Shown: piece after piece, positions 9,901 to 19,777 of the stretch
Numbering within the stretch: the stretch's first letter is position 1
Layout of the letters: each line of letters starts with the position of its first letter
Assembly (NCBI RefSeq): GCF_900143255.1
Contig: NZ_FRDI01000004.1
Span: 35,143 to 99,142, forward strand
DNA from: Desulfovibrio litoralis DSM 11393
GTDB lineage: Bacteria > Desulfobacterota > Desulfovibrionia > Desulfovibrionales > Desulfovibrionaceae
DNA: 64,000 nt
Reading direction: 5' to 3'
Position numbers and translations under genes: made by a program
Notes under the pieces: generated by a model
The model's input: only the letters and a program-made list of their open reading frames with translations
The model's database searches: none
What the model was told of the DNA's origin: nothing

Positions 9901-10121
9901 GCTTATTCCGTAGGGCTTTTAGTATTTGTTATTGGAAATTATTTCATAATAATAACAGAATGTTTTTAATAAGACAATCTTGTAACTATAGATATTTACT
10001 AGATATTTTATAATAAAAGTCTATAGTTTTTTCCTTTCTGCAAGATAATTATTTTTATTTTATTTTTTATTTTTCCTAATTAAGTTTGTGTAATCAATGT
10101 ATTAGACTTTAAAAAAAATTT

Positions 10122-10161
10122 TTGGTAAATAGTGGTAAAATGTGGAATAATGTGGTAGTTA
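10122..10161 (+). promoter_or_regulatory. MraZ operator: four direct repeats at 10-bp period
   Basis: Four boxes, TTGG (10122), GTGG (10132), GTGG (10142) and GTGG (10152), lie exactly 10 bp apart, each followed by a T/A-rich spacer; the last ends 67 bp upstream of the mraZ start. MraZ is known to bind direct repeats of a TGGG/GTGG-type core with 10-bp spacing in front of its own operon, so this is very probably the autoregulatory site. The remaining gap from 9901 is AT-rich, with no other feature I can support. Confidence 0.75.
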
Positions 10162-10221
10162 TTATTCATGTGTTCAATTCAATATTTTGCCAGATAAAAA
10201 AAATGATATTTTAAGGTTGTT

Positions 10222-10680
10222 ATGTCTAAGTTGAAATTATTTAGAGGGCGTTTTAGCCGAAGCGTAGATGATAAGGGGCGTTTAATGCTTCCTACAGAAT
10301 TGCGTTCGGTTTTGGAATCACGCAGTGAGTCTTCTAAGATAATTTTTACAACTTATGACGGCTGTATAGTTGGATTCCCTTTACCCGATTGGGAACAGCT
10401 TGAAGAAGCTTTTTATCAACTTAAAAATCCTCCCTTAACAGTAAGAAACTTTAGGCGTTTGGTAATAGGCGGAGCCGAAGAGTGTAACATTGATGCACAA
10501 GGAAGAGTTCGTTTATCAAAAACCCACCTTGAATATTCAGGAATAGAGTCAGAATTGATTATAGTCGGGCAAGGTCAAAAGCTTGAATTATGGCAACCTC
10601 AGAAGTTGGAAGAAGTCTTAAAACAAGATTATGACGTTGCTTCTTTGTTAGCTGAAAGCGGTGTTGATTTTTCTTTTTAA
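10222..10680 (+). CDS. mraZ: Transcriptional regulator MraZ
   Basis: A 152-residue protein with two SpoVT/AbrB-type swapped-hairpin halves; each carries the family DxKGR-like motif: SVDDKGRLMLP at about residue 14 and NIDAQGRVRLSK at about 91. MraZ forms ring-shaped oligomers and controls the division and cell-wall cluster, including its own gene. It is the first gene of the cluster, and its presumed boxes lie just upstream. An AAGG about 6 nt before ATG 10222 supports the start. A 141-bp AT-rich gap separates it from rsmH. Confidence 0.96.
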   Translation: MSKLKLFRGRFSRSVDDKGRLMLPTELRSVLESRSESSKIIFTTYDGCIVGFPLPDWEQLEEAFYQLKNPPLTVRNFRRLVIGGAEECNIDAQGRVRLSKTHLEYSGIESELIIVGQGQKLELWQPQKLEEVLKQDYDVASLLAESGVDFSF

Positions 10681-10821
10681 TATTTATATACAATCTCTAG
10701 AAATATTTTAAATATTTTCTATATTATGACGATAAGCAAGATAAAGGCTTAGTCAACTATAATTACTAGAAAAATATTTTCAAAAACATAAATTAATATA
10801 ATAAGATAGTGAGCAAGGATC

Positions 10822-11829
10822 ATGGCATTTCAAAATACACAAGAAAAACAACAAGAAAATATGAACAGAGGAGCATATACTCCGAAGCATATTTCTATTT
10901 TGTTGTCTGAGTGTATAGATGCTTTAGCATTAAAAGATAATGCCTTATATTTAGATGCAACTTTAGGCTTGGGCGGGCATTCTGAGGGTATTTTACAAAA
11001 AGCACAGGCTATGGGTTTAAAAAACTTTAAGTTGCTTGGCTTTGATAGAGACCCTGATGCTTTAGCGTTTGCTACCAAGCGTTTAGCTCCGTTTGGTGAA
11101 GCTTTTCAAGCTGTGCAATCTTGTTTTAGTAATGTTGATGCCGTTTTAAGCGAACTTGGTTATTCCGGGGCTTGTCTTGACGGTGTTTTGGCTGATCTCG
11201 GAGTTTCTTCCATGCAACTTGATTTTGCCGAACGTGGGTTTAGTTTTTTGCATGATGCCCCCTTAGATATGAGAATGAGCAAGGCGGGGCGCAGTGCCAA
11301 GAATGTGGTTAACGAGAGTGAAGAGTCTGAGTTGCAAAAAATTATAGCCGAGTTTGGTGAAGACCCCTTAGCGGGACGCATCGCTAAGGCAATTGTTCAG
11401 GCACGTTTTAAAAAAAGCATCGAAACTACTTTAGAATTAGCTCAAATTGTCTTTGATGCTTATCCTGCCAAGTGGCGTTTTACAGCAAGAAATCATCCGG
11501 CTACTCGCACTTTTCAAGCCCTGCGTATTTTTGTTAATGAGGAACTTTTTGAATTGAATAAATTTCTTTCAACAATTGTTACAAGGTTAAAACCCGGAGC
11601 AAGACTGGCTTTAATCAGTTTTCACTCTTTGGAAGACCGAATTGTAAAACATTTTTTTAAAGAAGAAGCCAAGGCTTGTGTTTGTCCTCCGGCTTTTCCG
11701 ATCTGTAGATGTAATAAAAAGGTTACCTTAAAAATAATTAGCTCTAAACCAATTTTACCGTCAAAAGATGAAATTGTTTTTAACTCTCGCTCTGCCAGTG
11801 CTAAACTCAGAGTTGCAGAAAAAATCTAG
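10822..11829 (+). CDS. rsmH: 16S rRNA (cytosine-1402-N4)-methyltransferase RsmH
   Basis: A 335-residue protein (older name MraW) that uses S-adenosylmethionine to methylate N4 of C1402 in 16S rRNA. The opening HISILLSECIDAL, the SAM loop LDATLGLGGHSEGIL (about residue 47), FDRDPDAL, the DLGVSSMQLD motif (about 123) and the C-terminal RLALISFHSLEDRIVKHF are all family hallmarks. Start ATG 10822 follows AAGGA. The first 17 residues are a poorly conserved leader, so a start at the second Met (10861) cannot be excluded. It stands second in the cluster, as in most bacteria. Confidence 0.97.
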   Translation: MAFQNTQEKQQENMNRGAYTPKHISILLSECIDALALKDNALYLDATLGLGGHSEGILQKAQAMGLKNFKLLGFDRDPDALAFATKRLAPFGEAFQAVQSCFSNVDAVLSELGYSGACLDGVLADLGVSSMQLDFAERGFSFLHDAPLDMRMSKAGRSAKNVVNESEESELQKIIAEFGEDPLAGRIAKAIVQARFKKSIETTLELAQIVFDAYPAKWRFTARNHPATRTFQALRIFVNEELFELNKFLSTIVTRLKPGARLALISFHSLEDRIVKHFFKEEAKACVCPPAFPICRCNKKVTLKIISSKPILPSKDEIVFNSRSASAKLRVAEKI

Positions 11830-11840
11830 AGGATGAAATT

Positions 11841-12170
11841 ATGAACCTGACTAAGATGGTTACAACGAATGGTGATGTAAAAAACGGTGGCATATTTAAC
11901 TTAAATATGTGTGTTGTTGTACTTATTTTATCTGTTGCTTTTAGCCTTGTTTTGGGTTTAAGCCTTGTTTGGTTTAATATTGAACGAATGGACATGGCGT
12001 ATGATCTTAAAAAACTTCAAGGCGAAGTAGACAAAAGAATTTCTTTGACTGCTAAACTTGAAATAGAAAGAGATAGGCTCACAGCCCCTAATATTTTATT
12101 TAGTAAGGCGGGTGAATTTAAAATGTATCCTGCCAAGTTAAATCAGATTCGCCATATTTCTCAACAATAG
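11841..12170 (+). CDS. ftsL: FtsL-like septum protein
   Basis: A 109-residue bitopic protein: about 20 cytoplasmic residues, one membrane helix (about 22-46), then a periplasmic heptad-like coiled coil (about 52-85). The sequence itself is weakly conserved, as is usual for FtsL; the call rests on size, topology and position between rsmH and ftsI. FtsL bridges FtsQ and the FtsW/FtsI synthase at the septum. It starts 11 bp after the rsmH stop codon, with an AGAGGA site, so translation is probably coupled. Confidence 0.75.
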   Translation: MNLTKMVTTNGDVKNGGIFNLNMCVVVLILSVAFSLVLGLSLVWFNIERMDMAYDLKKLQGEVDKRISLTAKLEIERDRLTAPNILFSKAGEFKMYPAKLNQIRHISQQ

Positions 12171-12227
12171 TAATTTTATTAAGTTTTTCCCGAGTGATAA
12201 AAGTTTTTTAAAGAGGTTATAAATACA

Positions 12228-14339
12228 ATGAAGTGGCAGTTAAGCAAAGAGAGAGACAAAAAACGTAGCTCTAGAAACAGTAGACAGAAAAAGACTTCTT
12301 TTTTTTCTAAAACTGTTAGTAGTCATACGACTTCTCTTGATGCTACAACAACAAAAAGCACAGGACAAGTTGACTGGACACGCAGGCGTATTAAAATTGT
12401 CGGCGTTGTCTTTGCTTTGCTTTGGTGTCTATTGTTGGCTAAAGCGGCTCATGTTCAAATAGTAGATGGTCAACGCCTTGCTCTTGTTGCTCTAAGACAA
12501 CATCAAACCACAGAATTGATTACCGGGAAAAGAGGCGATATTTTAGATCGTAATGGTAATGTTTTGGCTCGTAGCGTTGAATTTCGTTCTGTTTTTATTC
12601 AACCTCAAGATGTTGTCGAACCTCGTGTTGTGGCTCAACGGTTGTCAAAAGCTTTAAATATGCCTGAAAAACAGGTGTATGCGGCATTAACTGAAAAAAG
12701 GCGTTTTGTTTGGCTTGCTCGTAAGTTAGATGACCAAACAGCTTTAAATGTGAAAAATGCCAATTTGCCGGGAGTTCATTTAACGACTGAATATGAAAGA
12801 GTTTATCCGATGAAACATTTGGCCGGGCAACTGCTTGGTTTTGTTGGAATTGATGACAGAGGTCTTGAAGGACTGGAACTTGCTTTTAACGAAAGTTTAT
12901 CAGGGCAGGGAACTCGTAAAATGGTTATGCGTGATGCTGCCGGAAGAAAGCTTTATTTAAACAGTCAAGAAGGCATGGACGGTGCATCAGGAGCAGATTT
13001 AAAGTTAAGTTTAGACATTAACGTGCAATTTTTTGCCGAAGAAGCCTTAGAAAAAGCGGTTTCAAAAAATAAAGCCAAGTGGGGCGGTTGTCTTGTTGTT
13101 GAAGTTAAAAGCGGAGACATCTTAGCTTGGGCTGAATATCCGTTTTTTAATCCGAACAGCATTACAGCAAGTAATGGTTTTATAAAACGCAATAAGCTTG
13201 CTATGGACGCTTTGGAACAAGGCTCGACAATTAAACCGTTTTTATTGGCAGCCGCCCTTGAAGAAAAAGTTATTACCCCAGATTCAACATATTATTGTGA
13301 AAAAGGTCGTTGGCGTATTAATGGGGTTACTATTCGTGATACTAAACCTTACGATAAGTTACCTGTTAATAAAATATTACGTTATTCAAGTAACATAGGT
13401 ATGGCTAAGATAGGTATTCAGCTTGGTTCTGAAAAATATTATTCTTATTTGTCTCGTCTTGGTTTTGGACAAAAGACCAATATTCAATTAGCCGGAGAAA
13501 GCCGTGGTATTTTGCGTCCTTATAAGCAATGGCAACCGATTGACTTAGCCGCAACATCTTTTGGACAAAGTTTTTCGGCAACAGGTTTACAGGTTGTTCA
13601 AGCCTATAATACTTTAGCCAATAATGGAGTTAAAAAAGCTTTACGCTTGGTTATAGATAAAAATGAGGCTTCTTTTCCTCCTGAACGTATTTACTCCGAA
13701 GAGGTAAGTAGGCAAGTGCGTTCGATGATGCGTGAAGTTGTTGAAGAAGACGGAACAGGTAAACAGGCAAGAATTCCCGGTATCTCCGTTGGTGGTAAAA
13801 CAGGAACAGCTCAAAAAGTTGATAAAGGCGGAGCAGGATACGGCAGCGGGCGAGTGGCTTCTTTTGTCGGAATGGTGCCTATTGAAGAACCTGAATATTT
13901 AGTTTTTGTAGTTTTGGACGAACCAACTCTTACTTCATATGGTGGTGTTGTTGCGGCCCCTGTTTTTCAACAGGTTGCTTTAAGAACTTTAGCTTATTTT
14001 GGACACGCTTCAAATATTCAATTGGCTGCTTTTAATGAACCTATTGTTGAAGAAATTTCTGAGGGTGCGGCTTTACCCGAGGGTGTTGATCTTGGCGGTG
14101 CGACTATCGAAGCGGCAATTAGTGATTTAGTAAAACAAACAACGCGTCCCAAAGTTATGCCTAAAATCACCGGGAAAAGTGTGCGTAGCGCCGTTGAACA
14201 ATTGTCGAGTTATGGTTTTGTTCCTGTAATAAACGGAAAGGGTAGTGTTGTTGTGCGTCAAGACCCCCAACCCGGAGCGCCTTGGCCTGACCCTGAAAAA
14301 AACAATGTAAAGTGTACCTTATGGTTGTCGGAGGGTTAG
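12228..14339 (+). CDS. ftsI: Septal peptidoglycan transpeptidase FtsI (PBP3) with C-terminal PASTA domain
   Basis: A 703-residue class B penicillin-binding protein. A basic cytoplasmic tail precedes one membrane helix (about 55-75), then the dimerisation domain (RGDILDRNGNVLARS, about 102) and the transpeptidase with the three active-site motifs STIK (Ser333, Lys336), SSN (387-389) and KTG (524-526). A PASTA domain fills the end (about 635-703, MPKITGKSVRSAVEQL), as found in Desulfovibrio-type and Spo-type relatives but not in E. coli FtsI. It cross-links septal peptidoglycan with FtsW. AGAGG lies upstream of ATG 12228, and murE begins 4 bp after the stop. Confidence 0.95.
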   Translation: MKWQLSKERDKKRSSRNSRQKKTSFFSKTVSSHTTSLDATTTKSTGQVDWTRRRIKIVGVVFALLWCLLLAKAAHVQIVDGQRLALVALRQHQTTELITGKRGDILDRNGNVLARSVEFRSVFIQPQDVVEPRVVAQRLSKALNMPEKQVYAALTEKRRFVWLARKLDDQTALNVKNANLPGVHLTTEYERVYPMKHLAGQLLGFVGIDDRGLEGLELAFNESLSGQGTRKMVMRDAAGRKLYLNSQEGMDGASGADLKLSLDINVQFFAEEALEKAVSKNKAKWGGCLVVEVKSGDILAWAEYPFFNPNSITASNGFIKRNKLAMDALEQGSTIKPFLLAAALEEKVITPDSTYYCEKGRWRINGVTIRDTKPYDKLPVNKILRYSSNIGMAKIGIQLGSEKYYSYLSRLGFGQKTNIQLAGESRGILRPYKQWQPIDLAATSFGQSFSATGLQVVQAYNTLANNGVKKALRLVIDKNEASFPPERIYSEEVSRQVRSMMREVVEEDGTGKQARIPGISVGGKTGTAQKVDKGGAGYGSGRVASFVGMVPIEEPEYLVFVVLDEPTLTSYGGVVAAPVFQQVALRTLAYFGHASNIQLAAFNEPIVEEISEGAALPEGVDLGGATIEAAISDLVKQTTRPKVMPKITGKSVRSAVEQLSSYGFVPVINGKGSVVVRQDPQPGAPWPDPEKNNVKCTLWLSEG

Positions 14340-14343
14340 GATA

Positions 14344-15798
14344 ATGCTCTTTAGTGATTTAATTAAAAAAGTTAAAAACGAAAAGCTTCCTGTATATACT
14401 CATTCGGCTAAGGTAGAGGCGGGTTCTGTTTTTGTTGCTCTTCCTGCTTTGGCTAATTTAGCCCAAAGTGGAGAAGGTTATATAGCAGAAGTTTTAAAAT
14501 TAAAACCTTTTGCTGTGGTTTGCAGGCCTGAACTGGTTAAAGAGTTTATAAGCTTGGCAGAAACAAATAAGGTAACTTTGATAGAGGTCTTTGACCCTCG
14601 GTTTGCTCTTGGTGAGTTGGCAAAGGCTTATTACGGAACAGATTCACTTCATCTTGATATTATAGGTATTACCGGAACTAACGGAAAAACAACAACAGCT
14701 CACTTATTAGATTATCTTTTTAGTCATCATGGAAAAAAAGTCGGGATTATAGGAACAATCAGTTGTCGTTGGGGTTCTCATTACCACGATTCAAATCTTA
14801 CAACTCCCGGTTGTTTGGAAAACCATGAACTTTTTTCACAAATGGAAAAAGACAAGGTCGACCTTGCTTTTGTTGAAGTTTCTTCTCACGCTTTAGATCA
14901 ACAGCGCTTGGCAGGTCTTAAGTTTAAGGTTGGTGTTTTTACTAACCTAACCCAAGATCATCTAGATTATCACCAAAATATGGAGGCATATTTTCAAGCA
15001 AAAGCTCGTTTATTTGCCCCTGATACCAAAGGTGAATTTTTGGTAATTAATGCAGACGATTCTTATGGGTTGCGTTTGTTACAACAAGATAAAAGTGCAA
15101 TTGCATACGGATTAAATGATTTTAGTTTGGATAACCCTTATTTACACGCTGAATTATTGGAAAATTCCACAAAAGGCTTACATTTGAAAATGTCTTATTT
15201 AGGTGAAAGTTGGGAGTTGAAATCTCACTTATTGGGGCGACATAACGCCTTAAACCTACTTGCCACTCAAGCAACAGCTTTGGCTTTGGGGTTAAAACCT
15301 AATGATTTTAAAGTTTTGGAGGATTATTTAGGCGTTAATGGGCGTTTTGAACGTATTATTAACAATAAAGGTTTGGATATTTTTGTTGATTATGCTCATA
15401 CTCCTGATGCGTTAGAAAATGTGTTGCATACTTTAAAAGATGTTGGTTTTAAAAAAATAATTACCCTTTTTGGTTGTGGTGGAAACAGAGATAAAACAAA
15501 ACGCCCTTTAATGGGGGAAGTTGTTTCAAAATATTCAGATATAGCAATTTTAACTTCAGATAACCCCAGAAAAGAAGAGCCGCTTGAGATTATGCGTGAT
15601 GTTGCAAAGGGTTTGGAACATTGCAAAAAAGTTTATACAGAAGTCGATAGGGCTAAAGCTTTAGCCTTGGCGGTAAAAATCATGCAACCCGGTGATGCGT
15701 TAATGGTTGCCGGAAAAGGGCATGAATCATATCAAATTATCGGAGAAACCAAGTATCCTTTTAGCGATCAACAAACTTTAAAGGAGCTGTTAATATGA
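14344..15798 (+). CDS. murE: UDP-N-acetylmuramoyl-L-alanyl-D-glutamate--2,6-diaminopimelate ligase
   Basis: A 484-residue Mur ligase. The ATP loop is GITGTNGKTTTAHLL (about residue 111); LTQDHLDYH and the Mur-type FVDYAHTPDAL follow. TSDNPRKEEP near the C terminus is the DNPR signature of enzymes that add meso-diaminopimelate rather than lysine, so the wall is predicted to be of the DAP type. It overlaps murF by 4 bp (ATGA), indicating translational coupling. The enzyme makes the UDP-MurNAc-tripeptide in the cytoplasm. Confidence 0.97.
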   Translation: MLFSDLIKKVKNEKLPVYTHSAKVEAGSVFVALPALANLAQSGEGYIAEVLKLKPFAVVCRPELVKEFISLAETNKVTLIEVFDPRFALGELAKAYYGTDSLHLDIIGITGTNGKTTTAHLLDYLFSHHGKKVGIIGTISCRWGSHYHDSNLTTPGCLENHELFSQMEKDKVDLAFVEVSSHALDQQRLAGLKFKVGVFTNLTQDHLDYHQNMEAYFQAKARLFAPDTKGEFLVINADDSYGLRLLQQDKSAIAYGLNDFSLDNPYLHAELLENSTKGLHLKMSYLGESWELKSHLLGRHNALNLLATQATALALGLKPNDFKVLEDYLGVNGRFERIINNKGLDIFVDYAHTPDALENVLHTLKDVGFKKIITLFGCGGNRDKTKRPLMGEVVSKYSDIAILTSDNPRKEEPLEIMRDVAKGLEHCKKVYTEVDRAKALALAVKIMQPGDALMVAGKGHESYQIIGETKYPFSDQQTLKELLI

Positions 15799-17261
15799 AA
15801 CTTACTCTTTTGGAAATGACCAAAGCTTTGGGTTTGGATCTAAATAACTTACCTGCTCCGAATAAAGAAGCTTGGAATCTTGTGCCTAGTTCTGTTATAA
15901 GTGATAGTAATGAGGTAAAACAGGGTTCTTTGTTTGTTTGTGTAAAAGGTACCAGAGTTGATGGGCATGATTTTGCCGAAGATGCCGTAGATCAAGGAGC
16001 TTGTGCGATTTTGGCGTCTTATAATCCCTTTGGACCTGTTCCGCCTGTACCTGTTATTTTATATTCAGATGTGATTTTGGCACTCGGAAAAATTGCCCGC
16101 AGACATCGTGAGGATATGAAAGGAAAAGTTATTGCTCTAACGGGAACAGCCGGAAAAACCACAGTAAAAGAAGTTTTGGCTCATATTCTTTCTCAAGTTG
16201 CTTTTTGTGAAAAAAGTCCAAAAAATAAAAATAATCAGCTTGGCTTACCTTTGTCGATGTTGTCATCCTCGGAAAACGCAAAGTTTTGGATCATGGAACT
16301 TGGAATAAGTCAGGCTCATGATATGGACGAACTTGGTCAAATTATCAATCCTGATTATGCAGTTATTGTCAATGTTGGTGCCGGACATTTGGAAGGGCTT
16401 GGTAAACTTGGCGTAGCTTATCATAAAACTCGTTTATTAAAATATTTATCGGATTTAGGGGAAGGCGTTGTTTGTGCCGATTATACCGATTTACAAGAAG
16501 AGGCGTTAAAAATTGGTAAACCGATTTTATTTTTCAGTAGTAAAAATAAAAAGTATGATTGTTTTGCTAGTTATGTCGGGCCGGCTGCTGATGTAAAAAT
16601 GCAAGAAGGCGGAATCAGAAAAGGTGTTTATAGTGTTTACGTTTTTGGTGAACAATTTGATGTAATTACACCATTCAGAGGTTCTTTTGGAGCAGAAAAT
16701 GTTGCGGTTATTGTAGCAACAGCGAAACGTCTTGGTTTAACTAATAATGAAATTAAAAAAGGTTTTATGACGGCGGTTTTGCCGGATAGTCGTTTTTTTT
16801 GTAAAGAACTTTGCGACAATATCATTATTGACGACAGCTATAATGCGAATCCCTTATCCATGAACCGTATGCTTTCAACGGTTGCAGAGTTGGCCGAAGA
16901 ATCAAAATCCGAGGTTTATTTAATGCTTGGCGAAATGCGAGAACTTGGAGAAGAAGCTCCCGGAGCTCATGCCTCTCTTGGTGTTGAAGTTGCGACTATC
17001 GGACCTAAAGCGATTTTTTGGAAGGGAGCTTATGGCGATGTTATTTTAAACTCTTTGCGAACTTCAGGTTGGAAAGGATTTTTTAAAGTTGTCAATAACT
17101 CCGAAGATTTTTTATCTGCCTTACCTGAACTTGGAATTTTATCATGTACTCAAAGCAAAAATAATTTGAAAGGTAAGCATGCCGTGTTTTTGATTAAAGG
17201 TTCTAGAGGTAATAAACTTGAAGAAATTTCAAAAGCCCTAACTGAATATCTCCAAGCGTAG
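15795..17261 (+). CDS. murF: UDP-N-acetylmuramoyl-tripeptide--D-alanyl-D-alanine ligase
   Basis: A 488-residue Mur ligase that adds D-Ala-D-Ala to the UDP-MurNAc-tripeptide. It carries the ATP loop ALTGTAGKTTVKEVL (about residue 114), the Glu-containing MELGISQAHDM (about 171), and DDSYNANPLSM (about 343), the MurF form of the C-terminal motif. An AAGGAG (15780-15785) inside the end of murE serves its ATG. A 60-bp gap follows before mraY. Confidence 0.96.
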   Translation: MKLTLLEMTKALGLDLNNLPAPNKEAWNLVPSSVISDSNEVKQGSLFVCVKGTRVDGHDFAEDAVDQGACAILASYNPFGPVPPVPVILYSDVILALGKIARRHREDMKGKVIALTGTAGKTTVKEVLAHILSQVAFCEKSPKNKNNQLGLPLSMLSSSENAKFWIMELGISQAHDMDELGQIINPDYAVIVNVGAGHLEGLGKLGVAYHKTRLLKYLSDLGEGVVCADYTDLQEEALKIGKPILFFSSKNKKYDCFASYVGPAADVKMQEGGIRKGVYSVYVFGEQFDVITPFRGSFGAENVAVIVATAKRLGLTNNEIKKGFMTAVLPDSRFFCKELCDNIIIDDSYNANPLSMNRMLSTVAELAEESKSEVYLMLGEMRELGEEAPGAHASLGVEVATIGPKAIFWKGAYGDVILNSLRTSGWKGFFKVVNNSEDFLSALPELGILSCTQSKNNLKGKHAVFLIKGSRGNKLEEISKALTEYLQA

Positions 17262-17321
17262 TTTTTAAGTGATTGTGTTTTTCTTGTTTCAAAAAAATTA
17301 ATTCTATTTATCGAGTGTGTT

Positions 17322-18398
17322 ATGTTATATCATTTTCTTTATCCTCTAGCTTCCGAATTTTCTGTTTTTAACGTTTTTCGTTATATTACTTTTCGCTCTG
17401 TTTGGGCGTTATTAACGGCTTTGGTTTTAACTATTTTGATTGGACCTTGGTTTATTCGTTTTTTACAACGTCTTAAATTTGGACAATACATTCTTGAAGA
17501 CGTTAACCTGCATAGCAAAAAAGCAGGCACGCCGACTATGGGCGGTCTTTTGATTGCTTTTTCGTTGGTTACAAGTGTTTTATTGTGGGCTGATTTAACA
17601 AATATTTATATTTGGTTATCTTTACTTGCTTTTTTAGGTTTTGCTTGTGTTGGTTTAATTGACGACGGTCTTAAGATTTGGCGTAAAAATAACCGAGGCT
17701 TAAATTCCCGAAATAAATTGTTGGGGCAGATTTTAGTCGCAACGACCGTGATGTTTATCCTTGTGCAACACCCTGCGTATTCAACGGTTTTATCTGTACC
17801 TGTTTTTAAAAATGTTGCCCCTGATTTAGGGTGGCTTTATTTAGTGTTTGCTATTTGCGTTATGGTGGGAGCTTCAAACGGAGTTAACTTAACTGATGGT
17901 CTTGACGGACTTGCAATCGGGCCGGCAATTGTTACGGGAATTTGTTTTGCTATTTTTATTTATGTTGCCGGTAATAGCCAACTTGCGAAGTATTTACAAA
18001 TCCCCGGTGTTCCGGGTGTTGGTGAGGTTACTGTTTTTTGTGGGGCTTTAGTCGGGGCTTCACTCGGATTTTTATGGTTTAACGCTTATCCGGCACAAGT
18101 TTTTATGGGTGATGTGGGTTCTTTATCTTTGGGCGGAACTTTAGGATTTTTAGCAGTTTTGGCAAAACAAGAATTAATTTTGATAATTGTTGGTGGTATT
18201 TTTGTGGCGGAAGCCGTTTCGGTTATTTTACAGGTTGGATATTTTAAGGTGAGCGGTGGAAAAAGAATTTTTAGAATGGCACCATTACACCACCATTTTG
18301 AACTTAAAGGTATTCCTGAGTCAAAAATTATTATTCGTTTTTGGATTGTTTCGGTTATTTTGGGCTTAGCCGCACTTTCGATTTTAAAATTACGTTAA
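17322..18398 (+). CDS. mraY: Phospho-N-acetylmuramoyl-pentapeptide transferase MraY
   Basis: A 358-residue polytopic inner-membrane enzyme with about ten hydrophobic helices. It transfers phospho-MurNAc-pentapeptide to undecaprenyl phosphate to form lipid I. Visible signatures: [10 protein letters not shown] (about 65), the catalytic acidic pair in LIDDGLK (about 114), [10 protein letters not shown] (about 190), [11 protein letters not shown] (about 263) and the cytoplasmic [11 protein letters not shown] (about 323). It has the normal length for the family and lies between murF and murD. Confidence 0.97.
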   Translation: MLYHFLYPLASEFSVFNVFRYITFRSVWALLTALVLTILIGPWFIRFLQRLKFGQYILEDVNLHSKKAGTPTMGGLLIAFSLVTSVLLWADLTNIYIWLSLLAFLGFACVGLIDDGLKIWRKNNRGLNSRNKLLGQILVATTVMFILVQHPAYSTVLSVPVFKNVAPDLGWLYLVFAICVMVGASNGVNLTDGLDGLAIGPAIVTGICFAIFIYVAGNSQLAKYLQIPGVPGVGEVTVFCGALVGASLGFLWFNAYPAQVFMGDVGSLSLGGTLGFLAVLAKQELILIIVGGIFVAEAVSVILQVGYFKVSGGKRIFRMAPLHHHFELKGIPESKIIIRFWIVSVILGLAALSILKLR

Positions 18399-18434
18399 AA
18401 ATTTATATTACGGAAAAAAATAGGACAATTTAAG

Positions 18435-19775
18435 ATGAACGGGCTTAACGACAAACTAATAAAAAATAAACTCTTTGAAAAAGGCGACTTGATACTGGTT
18501 GTTGGTGCCGGTGTTTCCGGTGAGGCGGCGGCATTATTGGCGGCTAAACTTGGTGGAAAAGTCAGAGTTTTGGAACAAAAATCTACTGCGATTACTGATA
18601 AGTTTTCTGCTTTGGCTAAAGAGTTTGGGATAGAGATTCAAGTTGGCGAACATAAACCCGAACATTTTGAAAACGCTGTTCTAGCTGTTTTAAGCCCCGG
18701 TATTCACCCTGAAAAAATAGAAAACTTTCTTAAGGGAAAAAGTAAGAGCCAAAAAGATATTCCTTTGATGGCAGAATTGGAATTTGCCTCTTTGTTTACT
18801 GATACACCGATGATTGCAATTACCGGTACGAGCGGAAAAACAACAACGGCAAGTTTAATGGCAGCCATGCTTAAAGAAGCCGATAAAAAAGTTTTTTTGG
18901 GCGGAAATATCGGAACGCCTTTGTCTGAATATATTTTATCCGAAAAAGAGGCTGATGTTTTGGTTTTGGAAGTTAGCAGTTTTCAGCTTATGACTTGTCA
19001 AACCTTTCACCCTCAAGTGGGAATTTTGTTGAACCTTGGTTTAAATCATCTGGATTGGCATAACGATATGCAAGAATATCAAGACGCTAAGTTTAAACTT
19101 TTTTCCAAGCAAAATGCAAATGATTTGGCTTTAATTAACACAGAATTAAAACAAGAAACAGCCCAATATAATTTACAAGCTCAAGTTAAATTTGTTGATT
19201 CGAAAACGCTTCAACCTCGTTTTAAAAAGACTAACTTGTTGGGTGAACATAATCGTTTAAATGAAGAATTTGCTTTTTGGGCAGTAGAATTTTTTGGAGT
19301 AAGCGAGGCGTGTGCCGCTCTTGCTGTTGAAAAATTTCAAGCCTTGGAAAACAGACTAGAGCCGGTGATTGAAAAAGACGGCGTACTTTATGTGAATGAT
19401 AGTAAAAGTACAACTGCTGCCTCTTTAGGGGTTGCTTTGGAGACCTTTGCCAACTTATCGGTTAAACGCCCGGTTATTTTATTGGCAGGTGGAAAATTTA
19501 AAGGTGGCGATTTAAAGGGTTTATCGACTCTCATCAAACAAACCGTTAAAAACGTTATTTTGTTTGGAGACAGTCGAAAAGTTTTTGAAGAAGCATGGTC
19601 GGATCTTACTGATATTTCATGGTTTCCTGATATGGAAATCGCTTTTAAGAAAGTAAAAGAAGTGGCTCAGAGCGGAGACGTTGTTTTATTGTCTCCGGCA
19701 ACGGCAAGTTATGATTTATATAAAGATTATACCAAACGTGGTGAACATTTTCGCCTTTTGGCAAAGGGAATATAA
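18435..19775 (+). CDS. murD: UDP-N-acetylmuramoylalanine--D-glutamate ligase
   Basis: A 446-residue Mur ligase that adds D-Glu to UDP-MurNAc-L-Ala. The N terminus has a nucleotide-binding-like GAGVSGEAAALLAAKLG. The ATP loop is AITGTSGKTTTASLM (about residue 132), followed by LEVSSFQL, NLGLNHLDWH and the C-terminal VNDSKSTTAAS (about 320) and LLSPATASYDLYKDY (about 416). It ends 2 bp before the ftsW start, so the two are almost certainly translated together. Confidence 0.96.
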   Translation: MNGLNDKLIKNKLFEKGDLILVVGAGVSGEAAALLAAKLGGKVRVLEQKSTAITDKFSALAKEFGIEIQVGEHKPEHFENAVLAVLSPGIHPEKIENFLKGKSKSQKDIPLMAELEFASLFTDTPMIAITGTSGKTTTASLMAAMLKEADKKVFLGGNIGTPLSEYILSEKEADVLVLEVSSFQLMTCQTFHPQVGILLNLGLNHLDWHNDMQEYQDAKFKLFSKQNANDLALINTELKQETAQYNLQAQVKFVDSKTLQPRFKKTNLLGEHNRLNEEFAFWAVEFFGVSEACAALAVEKFQALENRLEPVIEKDGVLYVNDSKSTTAASLGVALETFANLSVKRPVILLAGGKFKGGDLKGLSTLIKQTVKNVILFGDSRKVFEEAWSDLTDISWFPDMEIAFKKVKEVAQSGDVVLLSPATASYDLYKDYTKRGEHFRLLAKGI

Positions 19776-19777
19776 TT

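Noticed and set aside
9980..10014. A sigma-70 promoter for mraZ with TTGTAA and TATAAT
   Set aside because: The two boxes are 23 bp apart, too far for a normal promoter, and such words arise often in AT-rich DNA.
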